A DNA stretch of 64,000 nucleotides, taken from contig WIDE01000018.1 in the NCBI GenBank assembly GCA_015039315.1, positions 169,788-233,787 of the forward strand, given 5' to 3'. Both the position numbers and the translations under genes were made by a program. Position 1 is the stretch's first letter. Every line of letters begins with the position of its first letter. Shown here in pieces: positions 55,383 through 64,000 of the stretch. This stretch comes from Clavulina sp. PMI_390. Lineage: Eukaryota; Basidiomycota; Agaricomycetes; Cantharellales; Hydnaceae. The notes beneath the pieces are model-generated. The model was not told the DNA's origin. It saw nothing but the letters and a program-made list of their open reading frames with translations, and ran no database searches.

Positions 55383-56805
55383 CTACATCGACGACGCCCA
55401 GCGATGCATCATGATGCAATGCTGATCAAAGCACACCTGACCGCTAGAAGACTCACAGTGCTTGAAAATATCTTCTAAGTGCCTTAGGAGCTGACGGCTT
55501 GAAGGTCGTTGAGCTGGCTCGTGTTCCCACATTTTTGTCAACAGCACCCATAAAACTGCTTTCACTCTTGGATCTAGTGCAAAGCATTTGGAGGGCTCCA
55601 TCGGTCGCTGGCCTTGTTCAAGGATCGCTGCTACTCGTAGCTCGTTCTTAATATCGGAGAATGGGGGCTGACCGGTCCAGGCTTGGAAATATGTCATCCC
55701 AAGTGCAAAAATATCGCTCTCCTGGCTTGAACGAAAGTGTTCAACCTGGGCTGCATGTAGCTCTGGGGCCAGGAATCGAAGTCGTCCTCCTTCCTCGCGA
55801 TTCGAGAGACTTCGAGAAACCTCGTGACGGATACGGCTGAGTCCAAAATCGCACATAACCGGATTACCAGATTCATCAATTAATATGTTTCCCTAAACGT
55901 ATTGGCGCTGGGAAGTGAATATATGAGTGCATGGTCCATCATATCAACACATACAGGATGTATATCCCCATGTATTATTGGAGGGTTGCGGGCATGTAAG
56001 TACGCTACCCCTCTTGCACAGCCAATAAGCTCAATAGTACGACATAGGGTTGAGTGTGATAAGCAACAAACATGAAACAAAATGGTACAAGGGAAAGGTA
56101 AGGGACTCACGATTTTAATCAAATCTGGAGAACTTATGAAATCACCTGGTGTCAAGTCAGCTAGAAGATCTTGAAGTGATCCACGTTCGAGAAAAGGTAG
56201 AATCATAAGTGGGTTGGAGTCATCCTCCTCGCGATAGATACCCAAGAAGGGGAGGATGTTGGGATGGATAAGCTGTGAATGAATGATGGCTTCGCGATGT
56301 ACAAGCTAAATGATTCCATGGGTTAGACAATGGACAGATCATAGGAAAAACCAAGCACCTGAAAAGCTTCACGGCCAAGAGGCCGTTCCCGGTCTCGGAC
56401 GGCAATGGCTAATTCTCGAACAACCACATCCTGGCCGTCCATCCGACCGCGATATAGCATGGCCTCACCTCCTTTCCGCATTAGTTTATTCCGGCTGAAC
56501 GTGACGTTTTTCAGAATGAACGACGTCGGGAGCGCGTTAGCACGGAAACAGCAGTCTTGCAGTAGCCGGAGCATCTGTGGGTATCCACTAGAATCTTGCG
56601 ACTGCTTGCTCAGACACTAAAGTGTGGAGATCACGTTCAGCGCCTTTCAGCCCTCAGGAACTATATATATACCCACCAAGTGGATCGGGTCGAGAAGTGT
56701 GATTGCTTCATCTGGTAAGAGGTGATCTAAGCCTCCCCCTGAGGCGACCCCGAGCTTCGTCAATAATCCTACTGCATCAAACTTATCCGAGGCGGTGTCC
56801 TGCAT
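55383..56805 (-). CDS. Protein kinase (tyrosine-kinase-like group), Arg at the beta-3 lysine position
   Basis: ATG 56805 (QDTASDKFDAVGLLTKLGV) starts a short helical N-terminus. The kinase domain begins LMRKGGEAMLYRGRMDGQDV. The usual beta-3 Lys is Arg (VVVREL). Then REAIIHSQLIHPNILPFLG, LPFLERGSLQDLL, the catalytic loop HGDIHPGNILID (split by an intron) and CDFGLSRI with DFG follow. APELHAAQ and SDIFALGMTYFQAWTGQPPF complete the C-lobe. The unspliced frame stops at 55383, but a GTGAGT donor at 55456 can splice to an acceptor at 55347 in phase, leading into the NACHT block. The catalytic Asp, Asn and DFG are present, so weak or unusual activity rather than a dead kinase is possible. A close relative starts at 63.4 kb. 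Confidence 0.75.
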
Positions 56806-57413
56806 ATGCGCTAGATAAGACGAGTGTGCTTATGATTGGTGGTTATCACGATCGAGATCACGAGTACCACCGTTGGGCATAGAAGCGGGTTGGTGAGCAA
56901 GAAGCCGTCCAGCTCTGGGCTCTGGAAACGACGTATGTCCTGGGAACTTTTCCCAAGTCAATGTTTGAGTGCACAGCTTGCGGCTACCTGGCGTCTACCA
57001 TCACGTGCTACTTCGCATCATCAGGTTCCAAAAGGTCCGCCTAGCAGGCCCATCTCGATTATAAATAGGATATTTTGAGCTTGGCGGTAAGGTGGTTTAT
57101 TGTGAGGTCAACATCGCCGCAGAAACGCGCTTGATGGGTCAAATAGCTCTGGAGAGATCGGCATTGCGAGAGTCTAATGTGGCCAGGGGATCAAAAAGAC
57201 ACATTGGTTGCGCTAAATCAAGGACGCTGGCACTGTTGAGGTGGAGACAAGACCTGCGGCATTATGATGACTATTGTTGACGACAACCAGGCGTTCTCAC
57301 GACGACCTGGGAAAGAAGCAACAGGATTGTCGATTTGAATTTATGGTGAATACATTGGCTTTCAATTTTGGTATTCACTAGAATTTACCACAGTATTGAA
57401 CCGCTTCTGAATG
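56806..57413. other. Intergenic region upstream of the kinase
   Basis: It holds the kinase promoter (leftward) and the 3' flank of the aldolase gene. No gene recognised; short ORFs lack support. Confidence 0.45.
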
Positions 57414-58831
57414 TCATGGCTGGAATTCCCCCTTGGCTGCATCTCGGCTCTTCTCTGCCCACTGCGCGAAAGCCTCGCCCGCTGCTTTATCCTCTTTCTT
57501 CTTCGCGTCCTTCTCACCCTTACCCGCCTCGCGCAACTTCCACGCCTGAGCCCACAGCTCGAGAGCATCCGCCTGGAGCGCGCGTCCAAAGCTGAATGAG
57601 ACTTTCCACGGGAAAGGGTTGTAATGGTCGCCTCCCGCGGACCTCGGACTGGCGTCAGCGGCATGGTGATATGCGTGATGCTTGTTAATAGTTTTATTGA
57701 TCACGTCAAGGCGCTGTACTGAGTCGAGAGGCGATTGTCCACCTGAGAGGAAGACGATGCCAGGGATCGCGGGTGGGACGGTTGCACATAGCGCAGCTGC
57801 GGTTGTGATAAGTTTAGCTTCATGCTATTTGGACCACTCCCATCGAGACAGATACATACTCAAAGTGGCATTGGCAATGTCCTCGTTCGTGACGCTCTCT
57901 TTAGCAGAAAAGTCGTCACCGGGAAGAACCATACTGCACTTGAGTATGGTTGCGTCCAAACGGACGGCGTGCCTGCGCAGTGCATCGAACACTGAGCCGA
58001 GGACCGCAATCTGGGCGTCGAGGGCTCGCTGGAGGTCGTGCGAGCCTGAAGTAAGGACTTCGGGCTCGACGATAGGGACGAGACCGGCTTGCTGGGAAAT
58101 TGCTGCGTATTGGGCTAGATTCTCGGCGTTGACCTACCAGCACAGATGAAGGGAGTTGCCCATTAGATCGAGTGCATCATACATACTTGCTAGATCGTCT
58201 ATGGGCAGGGAAGCAGGATAGCGCACCGATAATTGTTGCTGACTGGGTAAAGCGTCGCCGACGACGTATGTGACCCTCCACTTGGCAAATCGCGCTCCAA
58301 GGGCATACGACTTCTCGCTACGCTCCTTCAAACCGTCGAGACCTTTCGTGAAGGTTTCTCCCTCTTGACCCAAAGCGAGCTGCTGAGTGCCCAGGTCGGT
58401 CTTTGAGCCTGAGAGGATGCCGCGTTGGCGTAATACCTCAGGGAAGGTGACGCCATGGGCGTCTTTTTGCTCGAGCTGCTCCGTGAACAGGATGACCTAT
58501 GAGAGGTGTCGGGTCAATGACTCATGCCGAGCATACCATTGGGGGAACCTGCTCACCCCGCTGATGGACTGCTCAATTGGTGGCTCGGCCGTGAGCAAGA
58601 CCTCTCGGTAGTGCCGGCGAGTCTCCTCTGTGCTTTCAATGCTGACAGAGTCGAACCGCCTATGAATGAGATCCAGTTAGCTGATCATCGGTGGGTGTAA
58701 ATCACAGTAACACTGGCTTCTTAATGCTTCCAGTAGACTCGTCTGCAGCAAGGAGGCCCTTGCCGTTGGCAACTAGTGCACGAGCGTTACGGGCCAATTC
58801 GTCGTTTTTGGGTTCGAATGATGTCGACATC
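57414..58831 (-). CDS. Class I fructose-bisphosphate aldolase
   Basis: ATG 58831 (STSFEPKNDELARNARALV) leads into GKGLLAADESTGSIKKRF, the class I N-terminal signature with its catalytic Asp. Then SGVILFTEQL, ARFAKWRVTY (active-site Lys), GLVPIVEPEVL, and the Schiff-base Lys in LDATILKCSMVLPG follow. FLSGGQSPLDS and WKVSFSFGRALQADAL complete the fold; stop 57414-57416. The enzyme cleaves fructose-1,6-bisphosphate in glycolysis through a covalent imine and needs no metal. Introns lie near 57792-57855, 58132-58190, 58495-58555 and 58660-58705. All catalytic residues are present. Most fungi rely on the zinc-dependent class II enzyme, which is unrelated, so presence of a class I gene is noteworthy. 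The last residues lack the C-terminal Tyr of the animal enzyme. Confidence 0.9.
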
Positions 58832-59380
58832 GTGGTTGAGTCTCTGATGCAACAGACTTGGGTTGCTCGGTTTTGACAAGCATGAAGGGTTGGAGGATGA
58901 CGTCGAGATGACGGTCAACAAGCGGTCTCGACAGATGGGCTTCACTTTCACACATGAGCAGCAGACATGCTGAGGATAGGCCGAGTCCTCTTCGCAATGG
59001 GATCAGTGCCCTGAGGTGGTGTAGGGACATTGTGGTGAACGTGTTGTGAAGTGTGGGCTGATTGAATGACAATGATCGCTCACTGTTTTGTTCTGCCCAT
59101 CCCCCAAGTCTAGAATGACTCACGAATCATATCGGCGGCATTATGGCTCGCACGTGGGATAGAGATTAGCAGTAGCCTCCACACATGGAATTGCGTCACT
59201 AGTCATTTACGAAGTTTCTATTTTTTTTCTCGGCCACGCGAGAAACGACTGGCAAAGTCTCGAATGTTCGGGATTTATCGGATCCTCCAAGGAAGCATGT
59301 CAACAAAAGTAAACAAGGCGCCGTTATAAGCCCCGCGCGCTCGACGTCAATGGTCTCAACAAACGCCTCAAGTTATCATC
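58832..59380. promoter_or_regulatory. Divergent promoter of the aldolase and Hsp104 genes
   Basis: This 550-bp region separates two head-to-head genes. A minus-strand ORF (about 58773-59123) overlaps the aldolase 5' end but looks like leader sequence. It contains a poly-T run (59219-59229) and a heat-shock element near the Hsp104 side. Confidence 0.55.
59262..59274 (+). promoter_or_regulatory. Heat-shock element upstream of Hsp104
   Basis: GAA-tg-TTC-gg-GAt gives two perfect and one near-perfect inverted nGAAn units in the phasing recognised by heat-shock factor, about 110 nt before the Hsp104 ATG. The gene identity makes this site credible. Confidence 0.6.
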
Positions 59381-62300
59381 ATGAAGCTAGAAGATTTCAC
59401 CGAAGCCAGCCTTAAGGTACGTGCTACACTGTCTCTCGCCACCACGTCGATCTCGAATGTTAACACGCTATATCCTTCTAGGCTCTCGAAGACTCCAAAC
59501 AACTTGCCAGAGATCACTCCAATGCTCAAAGTATGTCGCTTTTCACTCTGCAGCTCATCTGGAAGTTAGCTCACACCTCTTGTTACCTGCAGTTTATCCC
59601 GCACACCTCGCATCTGTCCTTCTCAGCGATGGAGACTCGATAGATGGCGACGCGCCCAACCGCCAACCAATATTCTACGCTGTAATCCAAAAAGCCGGAG
59701 GCGATCCCGTCGTATTCCGACGCGCTATCCAAAAACTCATCGTTCGTCTGCCTGCGCAATCTCCTACACCCGAGGAGATAAGCTTCAGGTGAGTATTGAA
59801 CAGCTATTACGTCATAGATTTGCCCGCCTGCTGACCTTTTTTCTCGTTGTATCGCGCGTTTTTCCTTCCAGCGGTGCCACAATCCAGCTGCTCAACAATG
59901 CCGCGTCTATATCAAAGGACATGCACGACCAATACATCGCGCAAGACCACATTGTACTTGCCCTTATTAAGGATCACTCAATATCAGCGCTTTTCAAGGA
60001 TGCTGGCCTGAGCGAGGCTACCCTGAAGACCGCTGTCCAACAACTCCGTGGTAATCGACGTGTGGAGAGCAAGTCCGCCGAGCAAGGTTTCGATGCTCTC
60101 GCCAAGTATGCGATTGACCTGACCAAGCTCGCTGAAGAGGGCAAGCTCGACCCCGTGATCGGAAGGGTAAGTTTCTCGAACTATATCTTGATTTAATATT
60201 GGAGAACTCATCTGCTCTTTTTCTCGATAGGACAACGAAGTTCGACGAATGATTCGAATTCTCTGCCGACGCACGAAAAATAACGCCGTTCTCATCGGTG
60301 AGCCCGGTGTGGGTAAGACTGCCCTCGCCGAGCTGCTCGCCCAGCGTATCGTCAACCGCGACGTCCCTGCATCCCTCTTCTGCCGCCTGTTCAGCCTCGA
60401 CATGGGTGCGCTCATGGCTGGTGCCAAGTACAAGGGCGAGTACGAAGAGCGTGTCAAGTCGGTGTTGAACGAGATTGAGAAGAACGCAGAGAATGGCGTG
60501 GGTATCATCTTGTTCATTGATGAGATGCATCTCATCATGGCAGGGTCTGGAGAGGGTGGAGGCTCAGGTGGAATGTAAGTTTTCCTTATTCATCTCTCCT
60601 TACCAATTCTTTGGAAGATACTGATCGCTCGTTTTCTTAGGGATGCCGCTAACCTGCTAAAGCCCATGCTCGCTCGTGGCAAACTGCGCTGTATTGGCGC
60701 CACCACGCTCGCCGAGTACCGCAAGTACATCGAGAAAGACGCCGCTTTCGAGCGACGTTTCGCTCAGGTGTTGGTCAACGAACCTACAGTGGCCGATACG
60801 ATCTCCATCCTCCGTGGCATTAGTGAAAAATACGAAGTCCACCACGGGGTTCGTATTCTCGATGCTGCTCTCCTTCAAGCCGCCACACTGGCACATCGCT
60901 ACTTAGTATGTCTCAATCCCTCTTATTCCCTTCAAAACGATCATTTACTAACTTATGCCCCTGTGTAGACCTCCAAACGATTGCCAGACTCGGCTATCGA
61001 TCTCGTGGACGAGGCTTGCGCGAATGTCCGTGTTGCGCGTGAAACCTCTCCTGAAGCAATCGATGCTCTCGAACGTCAAAAACTTCAATTGCAAGTCGAA
61101 ATTCACGCCCTTTCGGTATGTCATCCTTCTTATTCGCCATATCTTGTGAATCTCGTACTGACATGTTACTTCATTTACAGCGTGAAAAGGATGAAGCAAG
61201 TCGCGAACGATTGGCGTCTGCACAACGTGCACTGGCCAATATTGACGAGCAGCTTGGCCCTCTCCGCGCTCAATTCGAGGCAGAAAATGAGCGGGGGCAG
61301 GAGATTGCCAATACGCGACGCCGGATTGACGAGCTCCGCGCCAAAGCCGACGACGCTGAGCGCCGATACGACCTCGAAACGGCCTCTGATCTGCGCTACT
61401 ATGCCATCCCCGAGCTGCAAAAGAAACTACAACAACTCGAGGTAGCTCTCGCAGAGGAGGATGCCGCACGTGGTGGCATCGGGAGTGACACTGTTACTCC
61501 AGAGGCTATCGCGGAGGTTGTGGCACGCGCTACGAACATCCCTGTGGGCAGGCTGCTGTCGACTGAAAAGGAGAAACTCATTCGCCTCGAAAAGACGCTC
61601 GCGAACACAGTCGTGGGCCAGCCCGAAGCGGTAAAGGCTGTTGCAAATGCCATCCGTCTGAGCCGAAGCGGGCTAGCTAATGAGGGCAGGCCAATCGCTA
61701 GTTTCTTGTTCGCTGGACCTAGCGGGACAGGAAAAACCTTGCTTTCGAAAACAGTACGTGGATCATTTCTCTCATGGGTGCCTCGTGGATATTGGTGCTG
61801 ACTCGTGTTTTTCTTTATAGCTCGCTACTGTTCTCTTTGATTCACCTGATGCGATGATTCGCATCGATGCATCTGAATACTCGGAAAAGCACTCAATCTC
61901 ACGACTGATTGGTGCTCCTCCGGGCTACATCGGTCACGACTCTGGAGGCCAGCTTACCGAGTACATCCGTCGTCGCCCTTACTCTATTGTCCTTGTCGAC
62001 GAAGTGGAGAAGGCGTGTCGCGAGTTCGTCACGCTCTTCCTCCAAGTCCTCGACGATGGGCGACTCACAGACGGGCAAGGGCGCGTGGTCGACTTCCGCA
62101 ACACCGTCATCATCATGACCTCCAACCTCGGTGCTGCCTACCTCAATGCTCTCCCAGGCGGACCTATCCCAACCGCCACTCGCCAGCTCGTCATGGGCGC
62201 CATCGAGTCCCACTTCCCTCCCGAGTTCCGCAACCGTATCGACGAGATCATCATTTACCGCCCGCTCTCCCCGGCAAACATCCGCAAGATCGTCGATATC

Positions 62301-62630
62301 CGATTACAGGAGTTCGCAGCGCGCCTTGCTCCTCGTAAGCTGACGCTGCAACTTGACGACTCTGCGAAGGACTTCTTGGGCAGCGTGGGATACTCGCCGA
62401 CGTATGGCGCTCGGCCACTCAATCGCGCGATGCAGGAGCAAATCCTGAACCCGCTCGCGATGATGCTGCTCCAGGAGCGCATACGGGATGGTGAGGTAGT
62501 GAGGGTGACGTTTGATGGGCCAAGTAATCGGTTGGTGATTCTAGGGAATCATAAGGGCGTGCAAGTGGAGGAGGGGGATATGGATATGGACGACATGGAG
62601 GATGATTTGATGGTGGAGGAGATGGATTAG
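59381..62630 (+). CDS. HSP104: Hsp104/ClpB-type disaggregase
   Basis: ATG 59381 ([20 protein letters not shown]) starts the N-domain with its two Clp repeats. NBD1 has Walker [19 protein letters not shown], pore loop [11 protein letters not shown] and Walker [13 protein letters not shown]. The coiled-coil M-domain follows ([35 protein letters not shown]). NBD2 has Walker [35 protein letters not shown], Walker [12 protein letters not shown] and the sensor-2 region [10 protein letters not shown]. The end is acidic and finishes EEMD-stop at 62628-62630, like the TPR-binding tails of Hsp104. It lacks a mitochondrial presequence, so it is cytosolic Hsp104 rather than Hsp78. With Hsp70 it threads aggregated proteins through its pore. 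There are about eight introns and all motifs are intact. A heat-shock element lies upstream. Confidence 0.93.
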
Positions 62631-63041
62631 TGCATTCACGGTTGGATTCCCAAGAGAGCAATAGTGTAACTTCTTGTAGGGATATGCACAAGATAATTTA
62701 TCTTTTGGTATTATATCTTCGATTGTTCAACAGCTTGGCTGAAGACTTCAATTCTACCCACTGGGCAAGTATAGCGACCTTTCGCCAGCCCTACCTTTTA
62801 GGAGACATGGCCATGAAACTATCATGTCAGTCCATCATGTCGCTGATTGTCTCCCGCATCGTGCAGAAACACGCAAGAGATAGGTGAGTGGGTGGGTGTT
62901 GACCCTTTGGGAACATGTAGAACCTGGACAAGTTGCACATGTCCAAATCAAATTCCTCTTACAGCGCTTCCAACGCCCACCAGTATTTGAACTCACCCCG
63001 AGCCAGTCACGCCCGCGAGGATCATTGATTCACTTGCTTCT
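62631..63041. other. Intergenic region downstream of Hsp104
   Basis: AT-rich 3' flank of Hsp104 and possible upstream exon space of the small membrane ORF. No gene recognised. Confidence 0.4.
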
Positions 63042-63338
63042 ATGGCCTTCGCAAACGTTATGTCGCCAAATGTGCTCAATGAGGCGCCACCCCGACCGTC
63101 ACCTGGCGCACGCTCAGCAGCCCTCTTTGACTTCATCCACACCATACTCACGGCGATCATGGCAATTTTATGGATTTTCGTCATCTTCAAACATTATTAC
63201 AGTCATACTCCAAAGAAAGAAGAGGGCGATGTCGATGGCTCTGAACTGCACTCGACGGTGGTCATGCCTGCGGCCATCCAGTCAGCGGCAACCGCGTCAA
63301 CAAACATTGTGGGTATTGCTCTAAATGTTTCAACTTAA
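63042..63338 (+). CDS. Small predicted membrane protein, unknown
   Basis: A single uninterrupted frame of 98 codons runs from ATG 63042. The N-terminus is Pro-rich (LNEAPPRPSPGARSAALF). One hydrophobic helix (FIHTILTAIMAILWIFVIF) follows, then a polar tail (KKEEGDVDGSELHSTVV). No family is recognised. Good hydrophobic/polar organisation favours a real product, but there is no homology or splice support. It sits directly before the second kinase, whose 5' exons may overlap this region. Confidence 0.35.
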   Translation: MAFANVMSPNVLNEAPPRPSPGARSAALFDFIHTILTAIMAILWIFVIFKHYYSHTPKKEEGDVDGSELHSTVVMPAAIQSAATASTNIVGIALNVST

Positions 63339-63404
63339 ACGGCCCCAAATGACACCCAGTAATAGCACTCGAGGCATTTTGCACCAAATCAAGCGTCGGA
63401 TCCA

Positions 63405-64000
63405 TCTGCAATACGGCTTCTTCAGGACACCTGCTTCCATACTGGCTCTTTGCCTGCTTCCTTTCACACTCGGGATGATGCGATATTTGACAGGCGAGAC
63501 GTCCTGCAGAGAGGTGGCGAAGCTGTCCTTTACCGTGGAAAGATCGCTGGACAAGCTGCGGTCATTCGAGATGTATCGATTTCTGTCGGGCATGGAGACC
63601 GGCGCCCACTTCGTGAAGTCAAACAAGTAGTACTCCTCTCAGCTGCTTATCCGACGTGGGACTGAGATACTGTTTTAGATCGTGTATCGTGAAGCTATTA
63701 TTCACTCGCAGCTAGACCACCCCAACATCATTCCCTTCTTGGGAATATTTGACGATCCCGTTGACTTATATCCACTCATCGTCCTACCATTTTTTGAACG
63801 TGGTTCGCTTCAGCAACTGCTAGATACTCCGGCTTCAGGCAAAATAATGCATTCAATGGAGCTTATCCGTATTGTAAGCCCGTTCCGATTCTTTCTGTGA
63901 TTTTTTGTGGCTATTGTTGCTGATTTCATACAATCCCTGACATACACCACCTAGCTAGTGGGCATGGCCGCAGGCGTGGCTTACTTGCACTCTCAGAAAC
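63405..64000 (+). CDS. Protein kinase related to the 55-57 kb kinase, 5' part, runs off the window
   Basis: The frame gives SAIRLLQDTCFHTGSLPASF, matching LRLLQDCCFRANALPTSF of the leftward kinase. Then RGGEAVLYRGKIAGQAAVIRD follows, again with Arg where the beta-3 Lys is expected. After an intron (about 63628-63678) it reads IVYREAIIHSQLDHPNIIPF, LGIFDDPVDLYPLIVLPF, FERGSLQQLLD and, past another intron near 63875-63955, LVGMAAGVAYLHSQK at the window edge. The catalytic loop is outside. The start codon was not determined; an ATG at 63350 is in another frame and would need splicing. By family it is a tyrosine-kinase-like protein; whether a NACHT block follows it cannot be seen. Confidence 0.68.

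Noticed and set aside
58773..59123. Minus-strand 116-codon ORF upstream of the aldolase start
   Set aside because: It overlaps the aldolase start in another frame, has no domain and is best explained as the 5' leader.
59984..60538. Minus-strand 184-codon ORF inside Hsp104
   Set aside because: Antisense shadow of the NBD1 exons with no similarity of its own.

Overview
The window reads as nuclear DNA of a filamentous basidiomycete, probably an Agaricomycete. Evidence: genes broken by many short GT-AG introns (mostly about 45-65 nt), small intergenic spaces, secreted GH43, GH71 and GH5 enzymes, a fungalysin-type protease, tandem F-box-like genes, short 'signal peptide - tiny ectodomain - one membrane helix - Pro-rich tail' genes, and kinase/NACHT genes typical of that group. 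Two assembly gaps (N runs) lie at 3820-4042 and 41736-41994. I recognised no transposon, rRNA or CRISPR array. All exon models were read by eye from splice signals and protein similarity.

Layout. 1-522: start of an M36 (fungalysin) protease, minus strand. 2374-5096: two tandem GH43 glycosidase genes, the first broken by two in-frame stops, the second losing its 5' end in the first gap. 5431-6773: short-chain dehydrogenase. 6949-7587: mitochondrial inner-membrane signal peptidase (Imp1-like). 8024-8105: intron-containing tRNA-Asp. 8486-9787 / 9988-12836: divergent DUF1275 membrane protein and COG4. 13282-15052: GH71 alpha-1,3-glucanase. 15432-17413: surface membrane protein with a Ser/Thr-rich stalk. 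17926-19122: ALKBH7-like dioxygenase. 19490-20234: unknown gene. 20274-24040: two tandem F-box-like paralogues. 24567-26444: RtcB-type RNA ligase. 27601-29463: GH5 beta-1,3-glucanase. 30862-31870: secreted ConA-fold/G1-like protein. 34129-37030: FAD-dependent halogenase-like protein ending in a zinc ribbon. 37518-43389: array of four (plus one fragment) RCR-like PPxY membrane proteins. 43653-50289: ABCC transporter. 51012-51434: small secreted protein. 51670-56805: arrestin-like, NACHT NTPase and kinase blocks, possibly one gene. 57414-58831 / 59381-62630: divergent class I aldolase and Hsp104. 63042-64000: small membrane ORF and the start of a second kinase.

Two functional themes stand out. 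One is cell wall and surface work: GH43, GH71, GH5, secreted proteases, and RCR-like proteins, whose yeast relatives influence chitin deposition and bind the Rsp5 ubiquitin ligase. The other is signalling: the kinase-NACHT-arrestin block and a related kinase about 7 kb away. In both kinases Arg stands at the usual ATP-anchoring Lys.

The best candidates for something undescribed are the kinase-NACHT-arrestin locus, the halogenase-like/zinc-ribbon protein with a 7-nt microexon, the PPxY array, and the RtcB ligase with an N-terminal ubiquitin/doublecortin-like domain.
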